Below, in pieces: positions 45,280 through 53,013 of a DNA stretch of 64,000 nucleotides; position 1 is the first letter of the stretch, and each line of letters begins with the position of its first letter. The stretch lies in assembly GCA_046635845.1 (NCBI GenBank), contig JAQQXN010000001.1; one strand, written 5' to 3'. Both the position numbers and the translations under genes were made by a program. Below the pieces are notes generated by a model that saw only the letters and a program-made list of their open reading frames with translations, had not been told where the DNA came from and did no database searches. Origin of the DNA: UBA168 sp011055275. GTDB taxonomy: Archaea > Thermoproteota > Thermoprotei_A > Marsarchaeales > UBA168.

Positions 45280-45585
45280 GGCGCCTCGGCGGCGTCCGAG
45301 GATCGCTTTAGCGGTCGGCTGTCCCGGGGGTCTTCCGTGTTGGTACACGGCGAGCGTCCCCGCGCGAGTGCTTTAGCCAGAGGGGCGAGCTTCAAATTTT
45401 TTGGTCAAGGTACCCTAGATTGCTAGGGCAAAAAATGGTCGATCTCGGGGTTGCCGGGTTTTTGCGCCAATGGCCTTGCCCGCGCCTCCCGGTGCCGACC
45501 GCGCCATGGCGGTGCGTCGCAGCCCTTGAGGTCGGTCTGCCTTAGTTCGTTGTCGGGATTAGGTGCCACGAAATCGGGCACTCTC
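45280..45585. ncRNA. candidate structured RNA, family unknown, strand uncertain
   Basis: A G+C-rich block unlike its surroundings, with no good coding frame. Perfect pairings: GCGGTCGGC (45311-45319) with GCCGACCGC (45494-45502), extended inward by CCGGGGG (45324-45330) with CCTCCCGG; hairpins CCTCGG/CCGAGG (45284-45301), CCGTGT-TGGT-ACACGG (45335-45350), CCCTAG-ATTG-CTAGGG (45413-45428) and GTGCC/GGCAC (45563-45581). The long helix encloses two of the hairpins, as in a folded RNA. A TATATAAT-like box near 45622-45630 could drive a minus-strand transcript starting near 45600, or serve the plus-strand MFS gene. I looked for SRP and RNase P signature sequences and did not find a convincing match. 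Confidence 0.4.
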
Positions 45586-45619
45586 TTTCGCCTCTACCTT
45601 ATTTGATGCCCTGAACGGA

Positions 45620-45630
45620 TATTATATAGG
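45620..45630. promoter_or_regulatory. TATA box, direction uncertain
   Basis: GGATATTATATAGG is nearly symmetrical. It may give the MFS gene at 45677 a short leader, or start a minus-strand transcript through the G+C-rich block. Confidence 0.4.
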
Positions 45631-45676
45631 TAAATCGATACCCGTAAGTGCTAATCCTTAACCAACGTGGTCTACC

Positions 45677-46870
45677 TTGCAGCTCAACGCGAAGTTAGCC
45701 ATAACGTCAAGGGCAGTTGTGAGTTACGCTTACGGCTTTATCGTGGTGTTGTTTCCGCTTTACCTCAAGAAAATCGGGTTTTCAACCCCCTTGGTGGGTG
45801 TCACCGTGTTCGCGGCCATGGTAATGAATGCGGCCCTGGCGGTCTTAGCGGGAATGCTCGCAGATCATTACGGAAGGAAGTACGTCCTTACCGCCCTGCT
45901 TATCGCGTTTGCCGCGTCGGCCGCCCTCACGACATCGCTTAGAAGCCCAATCCTACTGGCTTTGCTGGCTGGGCTTGCAGGCTTTACCTCTGGAGCCACG
46001 GGTGGCCCAATCGGCTCGGGTGGCCCTTTGGGGGCAGTTCAGACGGCCATAATATCAGAGGTCAGTTCGCGCTCTGGCATGTCGGAGCTACTGGGGATCG
46101 CGGCCGTGGCGGAAATGGCGTCCGCTATGCTCGGGGCGTTTAGCATCACCGCGGCATCGTTTCTGGGCGTTAGCCCTTACTCCCTATTCTACGTTGCCGC
46201 CTTGCTGGGCTTTGCCTCAGCCATTGGGTCTGGTTTCATAAAAGACATGGGGATACGCAGCCAGAAGCTTGTTCCTTCTCTTTCCTACAAAAACATATTC
46301 AAGTTAAGCGCGCCGACGATTCCTTGCGGGCTTGGATCAGGGCTTGTGATCCCGCTTCTTTCACTTTGGTTTAAGCTTAGGTACAACGCCACAACGGGAG
46401 AGATAGGTGCCGTCTTCGGGGCAATGGACCTTGCCATGATAGCTTTCACGTTGGTGATCCCCAGGCTCGCCCGCGAGGCCGGCAGGCTGAAGATCATAGT
46501 TTTCACAAGGGTTGCCAGCTCGCTATCGTTCGTTTTGATGGCCTTCTCTCCCATATTTCCCATAGCAGGGCTGTTTCTCATCTTGAGGGGAGCCTTCGCC
46601 ATGGGTGGTATGCCAGTGAGGCAGTCCTTTGTCATGTTGAACGTTCATGAAACGGAAAGGGCCACGGCCAACGGTTCAACTTCCTTCAGCAGGAATACCG
46701 CTTCCTCCGTTGGCGCCGCGATCTCGGGGTACGCCATGCGTGAGTTCATAACCTACCTCCCGCTTCTTGGCGGCGCCATAGCTCTTTTTGATCCGTTGCT
46801 TTACTACTTGATGTTCAAAGGCCAATGGGGCGAAAAGCGATACCGATGGGTGGCGGATCTCTTAGCTTAG
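45677..46870 (+). CDS. MFS transporter
   Basis: 397 residues, major facilitator with about twelve helices. The 2-3 loop is AGMLADHYGRKYVL (the canonical G-x-x-x-D-x-x-G-R-R/K motif), and the central loop has KDMGIRSQKLV. TTG 45677 is the most likely start (MQLNAKLAITSRAVVSY), since no ATG lies near the N-terminal helix; ATCCTTAACC sits about 20 bases upstream and a stronger TATATA box 50 bases upstream. It is codirectional with nothing and follows the structured G+C-rich block. Substrate unknown. The paralogues at 11023 and 15097 are not closely similar. Confidence 0.88.
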   Translation: MQLNAKLAITSRAVVSYAYGFIVVLFPLYLKKIGFSTPLVGVTVFAAMVMNAALAVLAGMLADHYGRKYVLTALLIAFAASAALTTSLRSPILLALLAGLAGFTSGATGGPIGSGGPLGAVQTAIISEVSSRSGMSELLGIAAVAEMASAMLGAFSITAASFLGVSPYSLFYVAALLGFASAIGSGFIKDMGIRSQKLVPSLSYKNIFKLSAPTIPCGLGSGLVIPLLSLWFKLRYNATTGEIGAVFGAMDLAMIAFTLVIPRLAREAGRLKIIVFTRVASSLSFVLMAFSPIFPIAGLFLILRGAFAMGGMPVRQSFVMLNVHETERATANGSTSFSRNTASSVGAAISGYAMREFITYLPLLGGAIALFDPLLYYLMFKGQWGEKRYRWVADLLA

Positions 46871-47462
46871 GGTAGCCTATCGACGTGAGTACTTCAGGCC
46901 CTTGCGAGGAGAAAACCGCGCTTTCTTTTGCCCGCTCGCATCGCTGTCCCGCGGGCTTGACTTGAGTTGGCATGATTACGCTGGGGTCACTTCTCAGATT
47001 GAAGCGCTTCTTTGCACCATCAACTCATGATTTGGAACTCGGAGCGATTCAAAAAGAGAGAAGCGTCCCACGTTTTGTTTTTTTAGAGGCCAAGGTGGGC
47101 CAAAAATGGACCGCGAAAATCGCAGAACGACCCTTTGCGGTATGCGCTTGTAGGGCCTATGCTCAGCGTAATCAGGCCGAGAACTCTGCATGGATCCCTT
47201 AACTTTGTTCTCATCCGGTATTGGACTTTTCCGGGCCTAGGTGCCTCATTTGCCCGTGCGGTGAAGTGCGTCACAAAGCCCCTATTGGCAAATGCCCTGC
47301 CTCATTTCAAGCGACCATGGGGCAACAAAGCTGACCTTTTAGCAGGATAGGGATAGGGATATCCTGCTGACTGCCGGCCTCCTTAGTATCCGGAGCAAGG
47401 ACTTGATGAGGACGCGCTTTTTGTTGGCCTCATTTAGCCATGTCCGTGAGCTCTAAGGGAAA
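46871..47462. other. 0.6-kb gap between convergent genes
   Basis: A T-run (TTTGTTTTTTTAGAGG) at about 47078 may be a terminator. No supported gene. Confidence 0.45.
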
Positions 47463-48191
47463 CTATGGCGCCGTCTCCCCCCTTAGCCGTAACGTTGCCA
47501 GTGCTCTCTCCACGTAGCTTGATGTGATCCAGTCGGGGCCGCGCGAAATCGCCTCTAGGAGCTCACTTTCCTTGTTAGGAGTCCAAAGCCCTACTCTGAG
47601 CCCTTTGCTTTTGGCCAAGCTCACTCCTTGGGCCGTGGCGGCCTTGAAGTTGACGTGCAAGCCGTCAACGGCTGCAGCCTTCGCTGCCTGCAGCGAACTT
47701 TCTATATTTCCATCAACGGTCAAGCACGTGCTGATGCGCTCGTCAATCTCTTTGACCTTAACGAGAGAAGATGGGTCGGCAGAGTTAACCATGACTTCTC
47801 CTGCAGGCCTGCAAGACGAAATCGTTTCTACTACCTTCTTTTCGATGCCTGGATATGGAGAGGACAGCCCTTGTTTCAGCTCCACTATGAAGAGCTCCGC
47901 ATTAACCTCTCTGAAGACTTCGCTCAGCGTCGGTACCCTGATACCGCTCATGCCCCACCTAACACCGGCCTCGAGCCTTTTGATCTCTGCTAGGGTGTGA
48001 TTGGCTACCTCGCCCTGTCCATCAGTTGTGCGCCTCAGCGTGGGGTCGTGGATAACTACGAGTTGCCCATCGGCGGTCATGTGCACGTCGAGTTCCACGC
48101 CCTTGGCTCCAGCCCTTATGGCGGCCTGAAACGAGGGTATCGTGTTTTCAGGGGACTTGACCGGGTAACCCCTGTGGCCTACCACAAACAT
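47463..48191 (-). CDS. glycerophosphodiester phosphodiesterase
   Basis: 242 residues, GDPD-type TIM barrel that hydrolyses glycerophosphodiesters to glycerol phosphate and an alcohol, requiring a divalent metal. The active-site residues are His6 and Arg7 in GHRGYPVKSPENT, Glu33 and Asp35 in GVELDVH, and His48 in VVIHDPTL. ELKQGLSSP gives the later Glu-x-Lys motif. No signal peptide, so it is cytoplasmic. The start chosen is ATG 48191 (MFVVGHRGY), 24 bases after CTTTTACG; the in-frame codon at 48230 lies beyond it. Archaeal lipids are ether-linked sn-glycerol-1-phosphate types, so the natural substrate may be a head-group diester. It stands alone. Confidence 0.93.
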   Translation of the reverse strand: MFVVGHRGYPVKSPENTIPSFQAAIRAGAKGVELDVHMTADGQLVVIHDPTLRRTTDGQGEVANHTLAEIKRLEAGVRWGMSGIRVPTLSEVFREVNAELFIVELKQGLSSPYPGIEKKVVETISSCRPAGEVMVNSADPSSLVKVKEIDERISTCLTVDGNIESSLQAAKAAAVDGLHVNFKAATAQGVSLAKSKGLRVGLWTPNKESELLEAISRGPDWITSSYVERALATLRLRGETAP

Positions 48192-48384
48192 GGTAAACAA
48201 GAGCACCTCACGTAAAAGGTTGAGGGCCAAACGCGGTACGTGCTTATGTAACCTAATCGTTGTCGATTTGCGCAGTTCTGAGGATGTCTTTAGCGCCCTT
48301 CTCCGCTCTGGATTAAACGTATATTGAACCTAAGAATCAGCCAAGCGACTGGGCAGCCCGTCTTAATAGCCCGCTTTTATCGCT

Positions 48385-48600
48385 TCAGCTGCCTTCACCA
48401 GCGTCGCGCCTAGTCGCAAGGAGCTTTTGCGCGCTTTCCAGTGCCTTCTCTGCCCTGTTGATTGATTCCGTTATGCGCACGCCTATTTCCACAAGGTCAT
48501 CCTCATTGATCTCACCGGCCTGTTCCGTCTCTATGACCAAACGCCTTATCTCCTCTAGCTCTTTTTTGGCTTCGCCTATGAGATCGCTGGCACTGTTCAT
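48385..48600 (-). CDS. small coiled-coil protein, unknown function
   Basis: 71 residues from ATG 48600 (MNSASDLIGEAKKELEE), highly helical with heptad-like Leu/Ile spacing and many Glu and Lys, and no cysteines. An ACTTATTTG box centred about 27 bases upstream favours this start; longer forms from ATG 48615 or GTG 48663 are possible. No family recognised. Its acidic amphipathic nature and good start signal make it more credible than other short frames here. Confidence 0.5.
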   Translation of the reverse strand: MNSASDLIGEAKKELEEIRRLVIETEQAGEINEDDLVEIGVRITESINRAEKALESAQKLLATRRDAGEGS

Positions 48601-48838
48601 GCTTACGTGAAGCATGCTGGCAAATAAGTCTTCCACGCGCTGTTGAGTAAAGGAAAGCCGCACGCATCACCTTATCATGAGTCGTGGTGAAAACTTGCGC
48701 ATGCTTATGCCAAGCCACCTGCCCTTCCCAGCGCCAGATTTGTACCGTACCATGCAGAGTGGTAAGCCATCAGTAAAAAATACAGCACTGCGCGGTTAAG
48801 CGTAAAACGTGAGAGAAAGTGGCTGGTGGGAAAGCATA

Positions 48839-48847
48839 ACTTAAGTG
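48839..48847 (+). promoter_or_regulatory. TATA-like box of the Eis-like gene
   Basis: ACTTAAGTG centred about 24 bases before ATG 48867. Confidence 0.5.
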
Positions 48848-48866
48848 CGACGGCGAAGTTCAGCTC

Positions 48867-50108
48867 ATGAAATTTCGCAGGTATGAAAGCGGAGATGAGG
48901 AAGGGATAGTCAGCGTGATGAACAAGTCGTTTTCCACCTTCCGGGAATGGGGCCTAACCCCTGAAAAGTGGCTGGGTTACGAGGTAGATCCAGGCTTTAA
49001 GAGAGAAAACGCCTTTGTTGCTGAGGAGGATGGGAAGATAGTTGGTCATGTCCAAGTGGTTGAGAGAGAGCTGCACTTCGGGAAGTTCGTGAGGACGGCG
49101 GGCATAGCCAACGTGTGCACAGATCCCGAATACAGGAAGATGGGCATGGCCACTGATCTCATGAGGTTCGTCATGGAGCAGGTCTCGAAGGAGTATTGCC
49201 TAGCGGGGTTGGATACGGGATATGGCTCATCTGCCCACAGAATCTATCGCAGGGTGGGCTTTTCTCCGTTTCACTTCTTCGCTCGTCTGTCTGCGGAGGC
49301 ATGGGATGCGCGGAGAAGCCTTGACAAGCTTAAGCGCTTTTCTGAAGGGATGGATGAAGTGCAGCCCTTTGAGAGAAATCAGGAGGAAGCCATGAAGAAA
49401 ATCTATGCGGAAAACGCCGAAATCACCATGGGAGTTCACAGGAGAAGCGACGGGTACTGGGAGGAAAAGCTTTTCAAAAGGAACTCTTGGCAGACGTTCT
49501 TCTACAGGGAGCTGAGCCCTGATGACGTGCTTGTGTTTCCAGATAGGGGATACGCTTATCTTGACTGGGATGAGCAAAGGAAAGCGCTTCACATAAGGGA
49601 ATGCTTGGCTCATCCCAATGACTTTGGGGCACTGGCGTCGCTATACGGGAAAGCCATCGAGCAACATCAGGATGCGCATGAAATAACGATATCGATTCCT
49701 GAGGGAGATCCCGCAGCCAGTTACCTCCTTGGCGACTTTTACCAGTTCAGGGAGCCGGGATCTTACATGATGAGCATAACTAACCTGAGGGATTTCTTGA
49801 ATCAGGTGGGGCCCTTGGCCGGGGCAGGTTCAGGCGTGGCCGAGTTAAGAGTTTACAATGACGTAACTCAGCTGGAGCCGGTAAACGTTAACCTAAGAGA
49901 CTTCACGCCAACAGAAAAGGCGGCAGACGTAAGGGTTGGCTTGCACCAGAGGACGCTCTTGAGGATGATAGCGGGGCTGGAATCGCCCGAGAGGGCGGCA
50001 GAAGCAGGGCTAATTGAGGTCAGCGGGATTTCCTCTTACCTTATGACCTCTCTTAGGTCTCTTTTCTACCTCCGGCGTTTTCACCTATGGCCCCCTGATC
50101 ACTGGTGA
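48867..50108 (+). CDS. Eis-like GNAT acetyltransferase
   Basis: 413 residues with the two-domain plus sterol-carrier-like layout of the Eis family. The N-terminal GNAT domain (1-150) has AGIANVCTDPEYRKMGMATDLM (acetyl-CoA pyrophosphate loop, R-K-M-G-M-A) and YRRVGFSPF. A second, degenerate GNAT fold covers about 150-290, and the C-terminal 100 residues include GSYMMSITNLRDFL and VGLHQRTLLRMIAG, like the SCP2-type domain. Mycobacterial Eis acetylates aminoglycosides and host proteins; archaeal relatives have unknown substrates. It stands alone with a clear leaderless promoter. Confidence 0.87.
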   Translation: MKFRRYESGDEEGIVSVMNKSFSTFREWGLTPEKWLGYEVDPGFKRENAFVAEEDGKIVGHVQVVERELHFGKFVRTAGIANVCTDPEYRKMGMATDLMRFVMEQVSKEYCLAGLDTGYGSSAHRIYRRVGFSPFHFFARLSAEAWDARRSLDKLKRFSEGMDEVQPFERNQEEAMKKIYAENAEITMGVHRRSDGYWEEKLFKRNSWQTFFYRELSPDDVLVFPDRGYAYLDWDEQRKALHIRECLAHPNDFGALASLYGKAIEQHQDAHEITISIPEGDPAASYLLGDFYQFREPGSYMMSITNLRDFLNQVGPLAGAGSGVAELRVYNDVTQLEPVNVNLRDFTPTEKAADVRVGLHQRTLLRMIAGLESPERAAEAGLIEVSGISSYLMTSLRSLFYLRRFHLWPPDHW

Positions 50109-50333
50109 CCTGCGTCGCAGCGAGTTTGGCTCCTGTCGGTGCTTAGCCCCTATGGTGGGCCATAAAATCACGGCTAAATGTGCTCCCATCGAATGAGCTC
50201 CCTGCGATGTGGCACCTCTAATTTAGCTCACGGGCCATGATAACGATGCATGGCAAGGCGGGGGCATCGCCAGCTTTAAATACCATTGAACCCATTTCAA
50301 AACTTATGACAAAGCGCCATTGGCTTGCAGCGT

Positions 50334-51392
50334 TCAGCCGTAGCTTCTGTGCCGGACCTTGGTGAACTCGTCTTTCCAGTTCACAACGGCTTTCTTCGAG
50401 ATTTCGTCTAGGCGCTTCATGTCGTCTGAAATCAGTTTAACGTCAAGGGCGCCGACGTTATCTTCCAGATGTTCTACCTTGGTGGCGCCAATTATGGGTA
50501 CTATGGTTATACCGTTTGTCTCGGATTGCTTAAGGATCCACGCCAACGACAGCTGAGAACTGCTCACACCTTTTTCCCTTGCCATCTCGCCCAACTCCTT
50601 AACGGCCTCAAGCGTCTGAGGCGTAAGGTACCTTCTTCCTATCTCTGAAACGTATTCGGCTCTCGACATGGGGGGTATTCCGTTTTCGTACTTGCCCGTG
50701 AGCACGCCCTGTGCCAGCGGTATGTAAGCCATGATCCCTAGGCCGTATTTTTTGGCCAGCCAGAACTTCTCCGTTTCTATCCCTCTTTCAATTAGGTTAT
50801 AAGGCTCCTGCATCGATATGAAGGGGAGATGCATTGAGGCAGAGATCTGCACCATATCGGCTATGTCCACGGGGTCGAAGTAGCTCTCGCCAACGTAGTT
50901 CACCAATCCCTGCCTCACCAAGTCGGAAAACGTCTCCAGAGTTTCCTCGATGGGCGTGCTGGGATCCGGGCGGTGCATCTGATAGACGTCGATGTAAGAC
51001 GTCTTTAGCCTCTTGAGAGACTCCTTTATCTGCCAGTTTACGTGCTTCCTCGAGAGCCCAGCTCCGTTGGCGTGCTCCGCTACCCTCCCAAGCACTTTAG
51101 TCGCTATTACCAGCGACTCCCTGTCATAGCCCTCCAGGGATTCGCCGAGTATTCTTTCTGAGTTACCCGCATGTGCGGGATCTACGCCTTGCATGGTCCC
51201 ATGATATATGTTGGCGGTGTCAAAGAAGTTGATGCCAAGGTCGACAGCTCTTTGCACGATCTTCTTTGTGAGTTCCTCGTCTACCTTCAGCACGCCGAAC
51301 TGATCTCTTTCCTTCGACGGAGGTAGGTGCCAAGTGCCCAAGCAAAGCTTGGATACCTTTAGACCGCTATTACCTAGATTAATGTATTCCAT
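50334..51392 (-). CDS. aldo/keto reductase
   Basis: 352 residues, NADPH-dependent TIM-barrel reductase. The tetrad is Asp and Tyr in DTANIYHG, Lys in IATKVLG and His in YQMHRPDPS. C-terminal cofactor contacts are IVPIIGATKVEHLEDN. It is a paralogue of the enzyme at 21685, with the same opening and RKHVNWQIKESLKRL block. It follows the epimerase gene with three bases between stop and start (TAA AGT ATG), so the two are cotranscribed; a CTTAAAC sequence within the end of the epimerase gene, 25 bases upstream, may also serve as its own promoter. The pairing suggests the two act on the same sugar. Substrate unknown. Confidence 0.93.
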   Translation of the reverse strand: MEYINLGNSGLKVSKLCLGTWHLPPSKERDQFGVLKVDEELTKKIVQRAVDLGINFFDTANIYHGTMQGVDPAHAGNSERILGESLEGYDRESLVIATKVLGRVAEHANGAGLSRKHVNWQIKESLKRLKTSYIDVYQMHRPDPSTPIEETLETFSDLVRQGLVNYVGESYFDPVDIADMVQISASMHLPFISMQEPYNLIERGIETEKFWLAKKYGLGIMAYIPLAQGVLTGKYENGIPPMSRAEYVSEIGRRYLTPQTLEAVKELGEMAREKGVSSSQLSLAWILKQSETNGITIVPIIGATKVEHLEDNVGALDVKLISDDMKRLDEISKKAVVNWKDEFTKVRHRSYG

Positions 51393-51395
51393 ACT

Positions 51396-52400
51396 TTACA
51401 TTAAGTAGTCAAGTTTAAGGGTTCTCCTGCGCGCAGGGCTTGCTTTTATGCTAACCGGCTTTTTGATGGATCGTTCAGTGCGGGAACGCGTGCTCCCATG
51501 CCAGCTTTCATGTCGCGCGAAGCGGCTTAGAAGCCCGTTTAAGAACTCGGCATCCCTCTTCAGGAACTGCAGTGCCTTGTCCTTAGGATAATTTCCCAAC
51601 GACTCGTCTTCTATGGTAATGTCGCGGCCATATCCTGCAAGCTCTAATTTCCGTAAAACCTTGGAGTAATCGATATCTCCCTCAAAGATCGGGGTGGCCT
51701 CCTTTGGCCAGTCGCGGCACCAGTCCCTCATCTTCTCCCTGGCATCAGGTGAAAAAGTCATGTTTTTGACGTGCGTATGCTTAACATGGGGTGCGAAGCG
51801 GGAAACCAGGTCGTAAACTTTGCTCAGCGGATAGCCGTACCAGTAAAAGTTGCCAGTATCCAAGGTTAGTCCAAACCTATCGGAATTTACACCCTCAAGT
51901 ACTTCGACGATGAAGTCCTCCCTGTTTCCCACCACCCCGTGATTTTCCATGGCAAAGCTCACGGACTCCGTGGACTTGATGGCTTGAGTTACCGCTTGAA
52001 CGGTCCTCTCCACATATTTTTCCAAAGGAACCCCTTGCTTGGGAGACATCACGGAGTTAATCCTTACGACGTCCGTTTCCAGCTGTTGAGCGACCATGGA
52101 AGCAGCCCTCATCCACTTGAGTTCCGCTTCAAGGTTTTCTCTTCCGAAGTCATTCTCTATGAGAATTGCTGATATCTTTACCCCGTGGTCCCTAAGCGTT
52201 TTCTGGAACTGGCGCCGGGCCGCAGCATTGCTAAAGTCCAACCCAGTGGACGCCCTTACACCCATATCCGAGTAATCAGAAGACTTGAGGTCGGGCCCAA
52301 CGTAAACCTCAAGGCCGACAAGGCCGAGGTCTTTCATCCCGGTTACGATGTCAGGATAACCTGCCCATATGAGCGTAAAATCCCTTATCCCTGAATACAT
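51396..52400 (-). CDS. sugar phosphate isomerase/epimerase (TIM barrel) with basic C-terminal tail
   Basis: 334 residues. The barrel covers residues 1-290: VSFAMENHGVVGN (metal Glu), GLTLDTGNFYWYG (Asp), KHTHVKNM (His) and DITIEDESLGN (Glu). After FLKRDAEFLNGLLSRFARHE comes an unexpected tail of about 40 residues rich in Arg, Ser and Lys (RSRTERSIKKPVSIKASPA) that family members usually lack; it may come from loss of the original stop. ATG 52400 lies 24 bases after AATTTAAGGG. It forms an operon with the aldo/keto reductase downstream. Sugar isomerisation, epimerisation or keto-sugar cleavage is likely; the substrate is unknown. Confidence 0.87.
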   Translation of the reverse strand: MYSGIRDFTLIWAGYPDIVTGMKDLGLVGLEVYVGPDLKSSDYSDMGVRASTGLDFSNAAARRQFQKTLRDHGVKISAILIENDFGRENLEAELKWMRAASMVAQQLETDVVRINSVMSPKQGVPLEKYVERTVQAVTQAIKSTESVSFAMENHGVVGNREDFIVEVLEGVNSDRFGLTLDTGNFYWYGYPLSKVYDLVSRFAPHVKHTHVKNMTFSPDAREKMRDWCRDWPKEATPIFEGDIDYSKVLRKLELAGYGRDITIEDESLGNYPKDKALQFLKRDAEFLNGLLSRFARHESWHGSTRSRTERSIKKPVSIKASPARRRTLKLDYLM

Positions 52401-53013
52401 GAGGGTAATATGGCAACGAAATTTAAGGGTTGATTATTGCTTGGTCGGTAGTAGGACCTTGTTCTGAACGCGCCAGTACGCTGGAAATGGTCCTCACAAA
52501 AGGTAGCGTCAATTTCAACAGCGTTAGGATGCAGCGCTGCATGGCTGCCAAAATGCGGATGTAACTGCAAGAGCATTACGTGATTCGTGGGGTGTGCCTG
52601 TTTGCGACCCTTTTTCCTCCTCTAGAAAGGAGGCAAGCCATTACCAAAATTGGCATTGGTGCGAAGGTAACGTGCAGACAAAGCCTGCTTTGCGTGGTAA
52701 TTGCAAAACGTACCCTGACTACGAAGACCAGCTTCCTGCGTTCCTTCAACGTTCTAGCTTCCGCGTGGTAATTGCAAAACATTATCTGATACGAACGGGA
52801 CGCGATTCTAACGTTTGTGTAGCTTATCGTTGCAATATGAGGTAAGAGGCCATCTTCATAGGCCGATTTCATCATCACATCTACTTGCGTCTCTCGACCC
52901 ACAGAGCCCTTATGGCCTTCCAAAGCTACAGCACATGCCTACGCTAAATCATTGAGGCGAAGTCGATGCCGGAAGGTGTATATCTAGGTACTTCCCGAAG
53001 CGAGACTTTGAAG
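52401..53013. other. 0.6-kb gap with an 18-bp direct repeat
   Basis: Between divergent genes. Contains the AATTTAAGGG promoter of the minus-strand epimerase gene at 52420-52429, the direct repeat listed separately, and GTATATCTAGG near 52979, a possible promoter for the sulfatase-like gene. No supported coding frame. Confidence 0.5.
52692..52780. repeat. 18-bp direct repeat, two copies
   Basis: GCGTGGTAATTGCAAAAC occurs at 52692-52709 and again at 52763-52780, exactly 71 bases apart, with GCTT close before both copies. A degenerate echo (GCTTATCGTTGCAATATG) lies 71 bases further on. Two copies are too few to call a CRISPR array, and no cas gene is present. Confidence 0.7.

Noticed and set aside
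45081..45395. 104-codon minus-strand frame over the inverted repeat and G+C-rich block
   Set aside because: Composition follows the base content, no family motif is seen, and the pairing pattern is better explained as RNA or repeat structure.
47524..48000. 158-codon plus-strand frame
   Set aside because: Antisense to the GDPD phosphodiesterase gene with conserved active-site codons.
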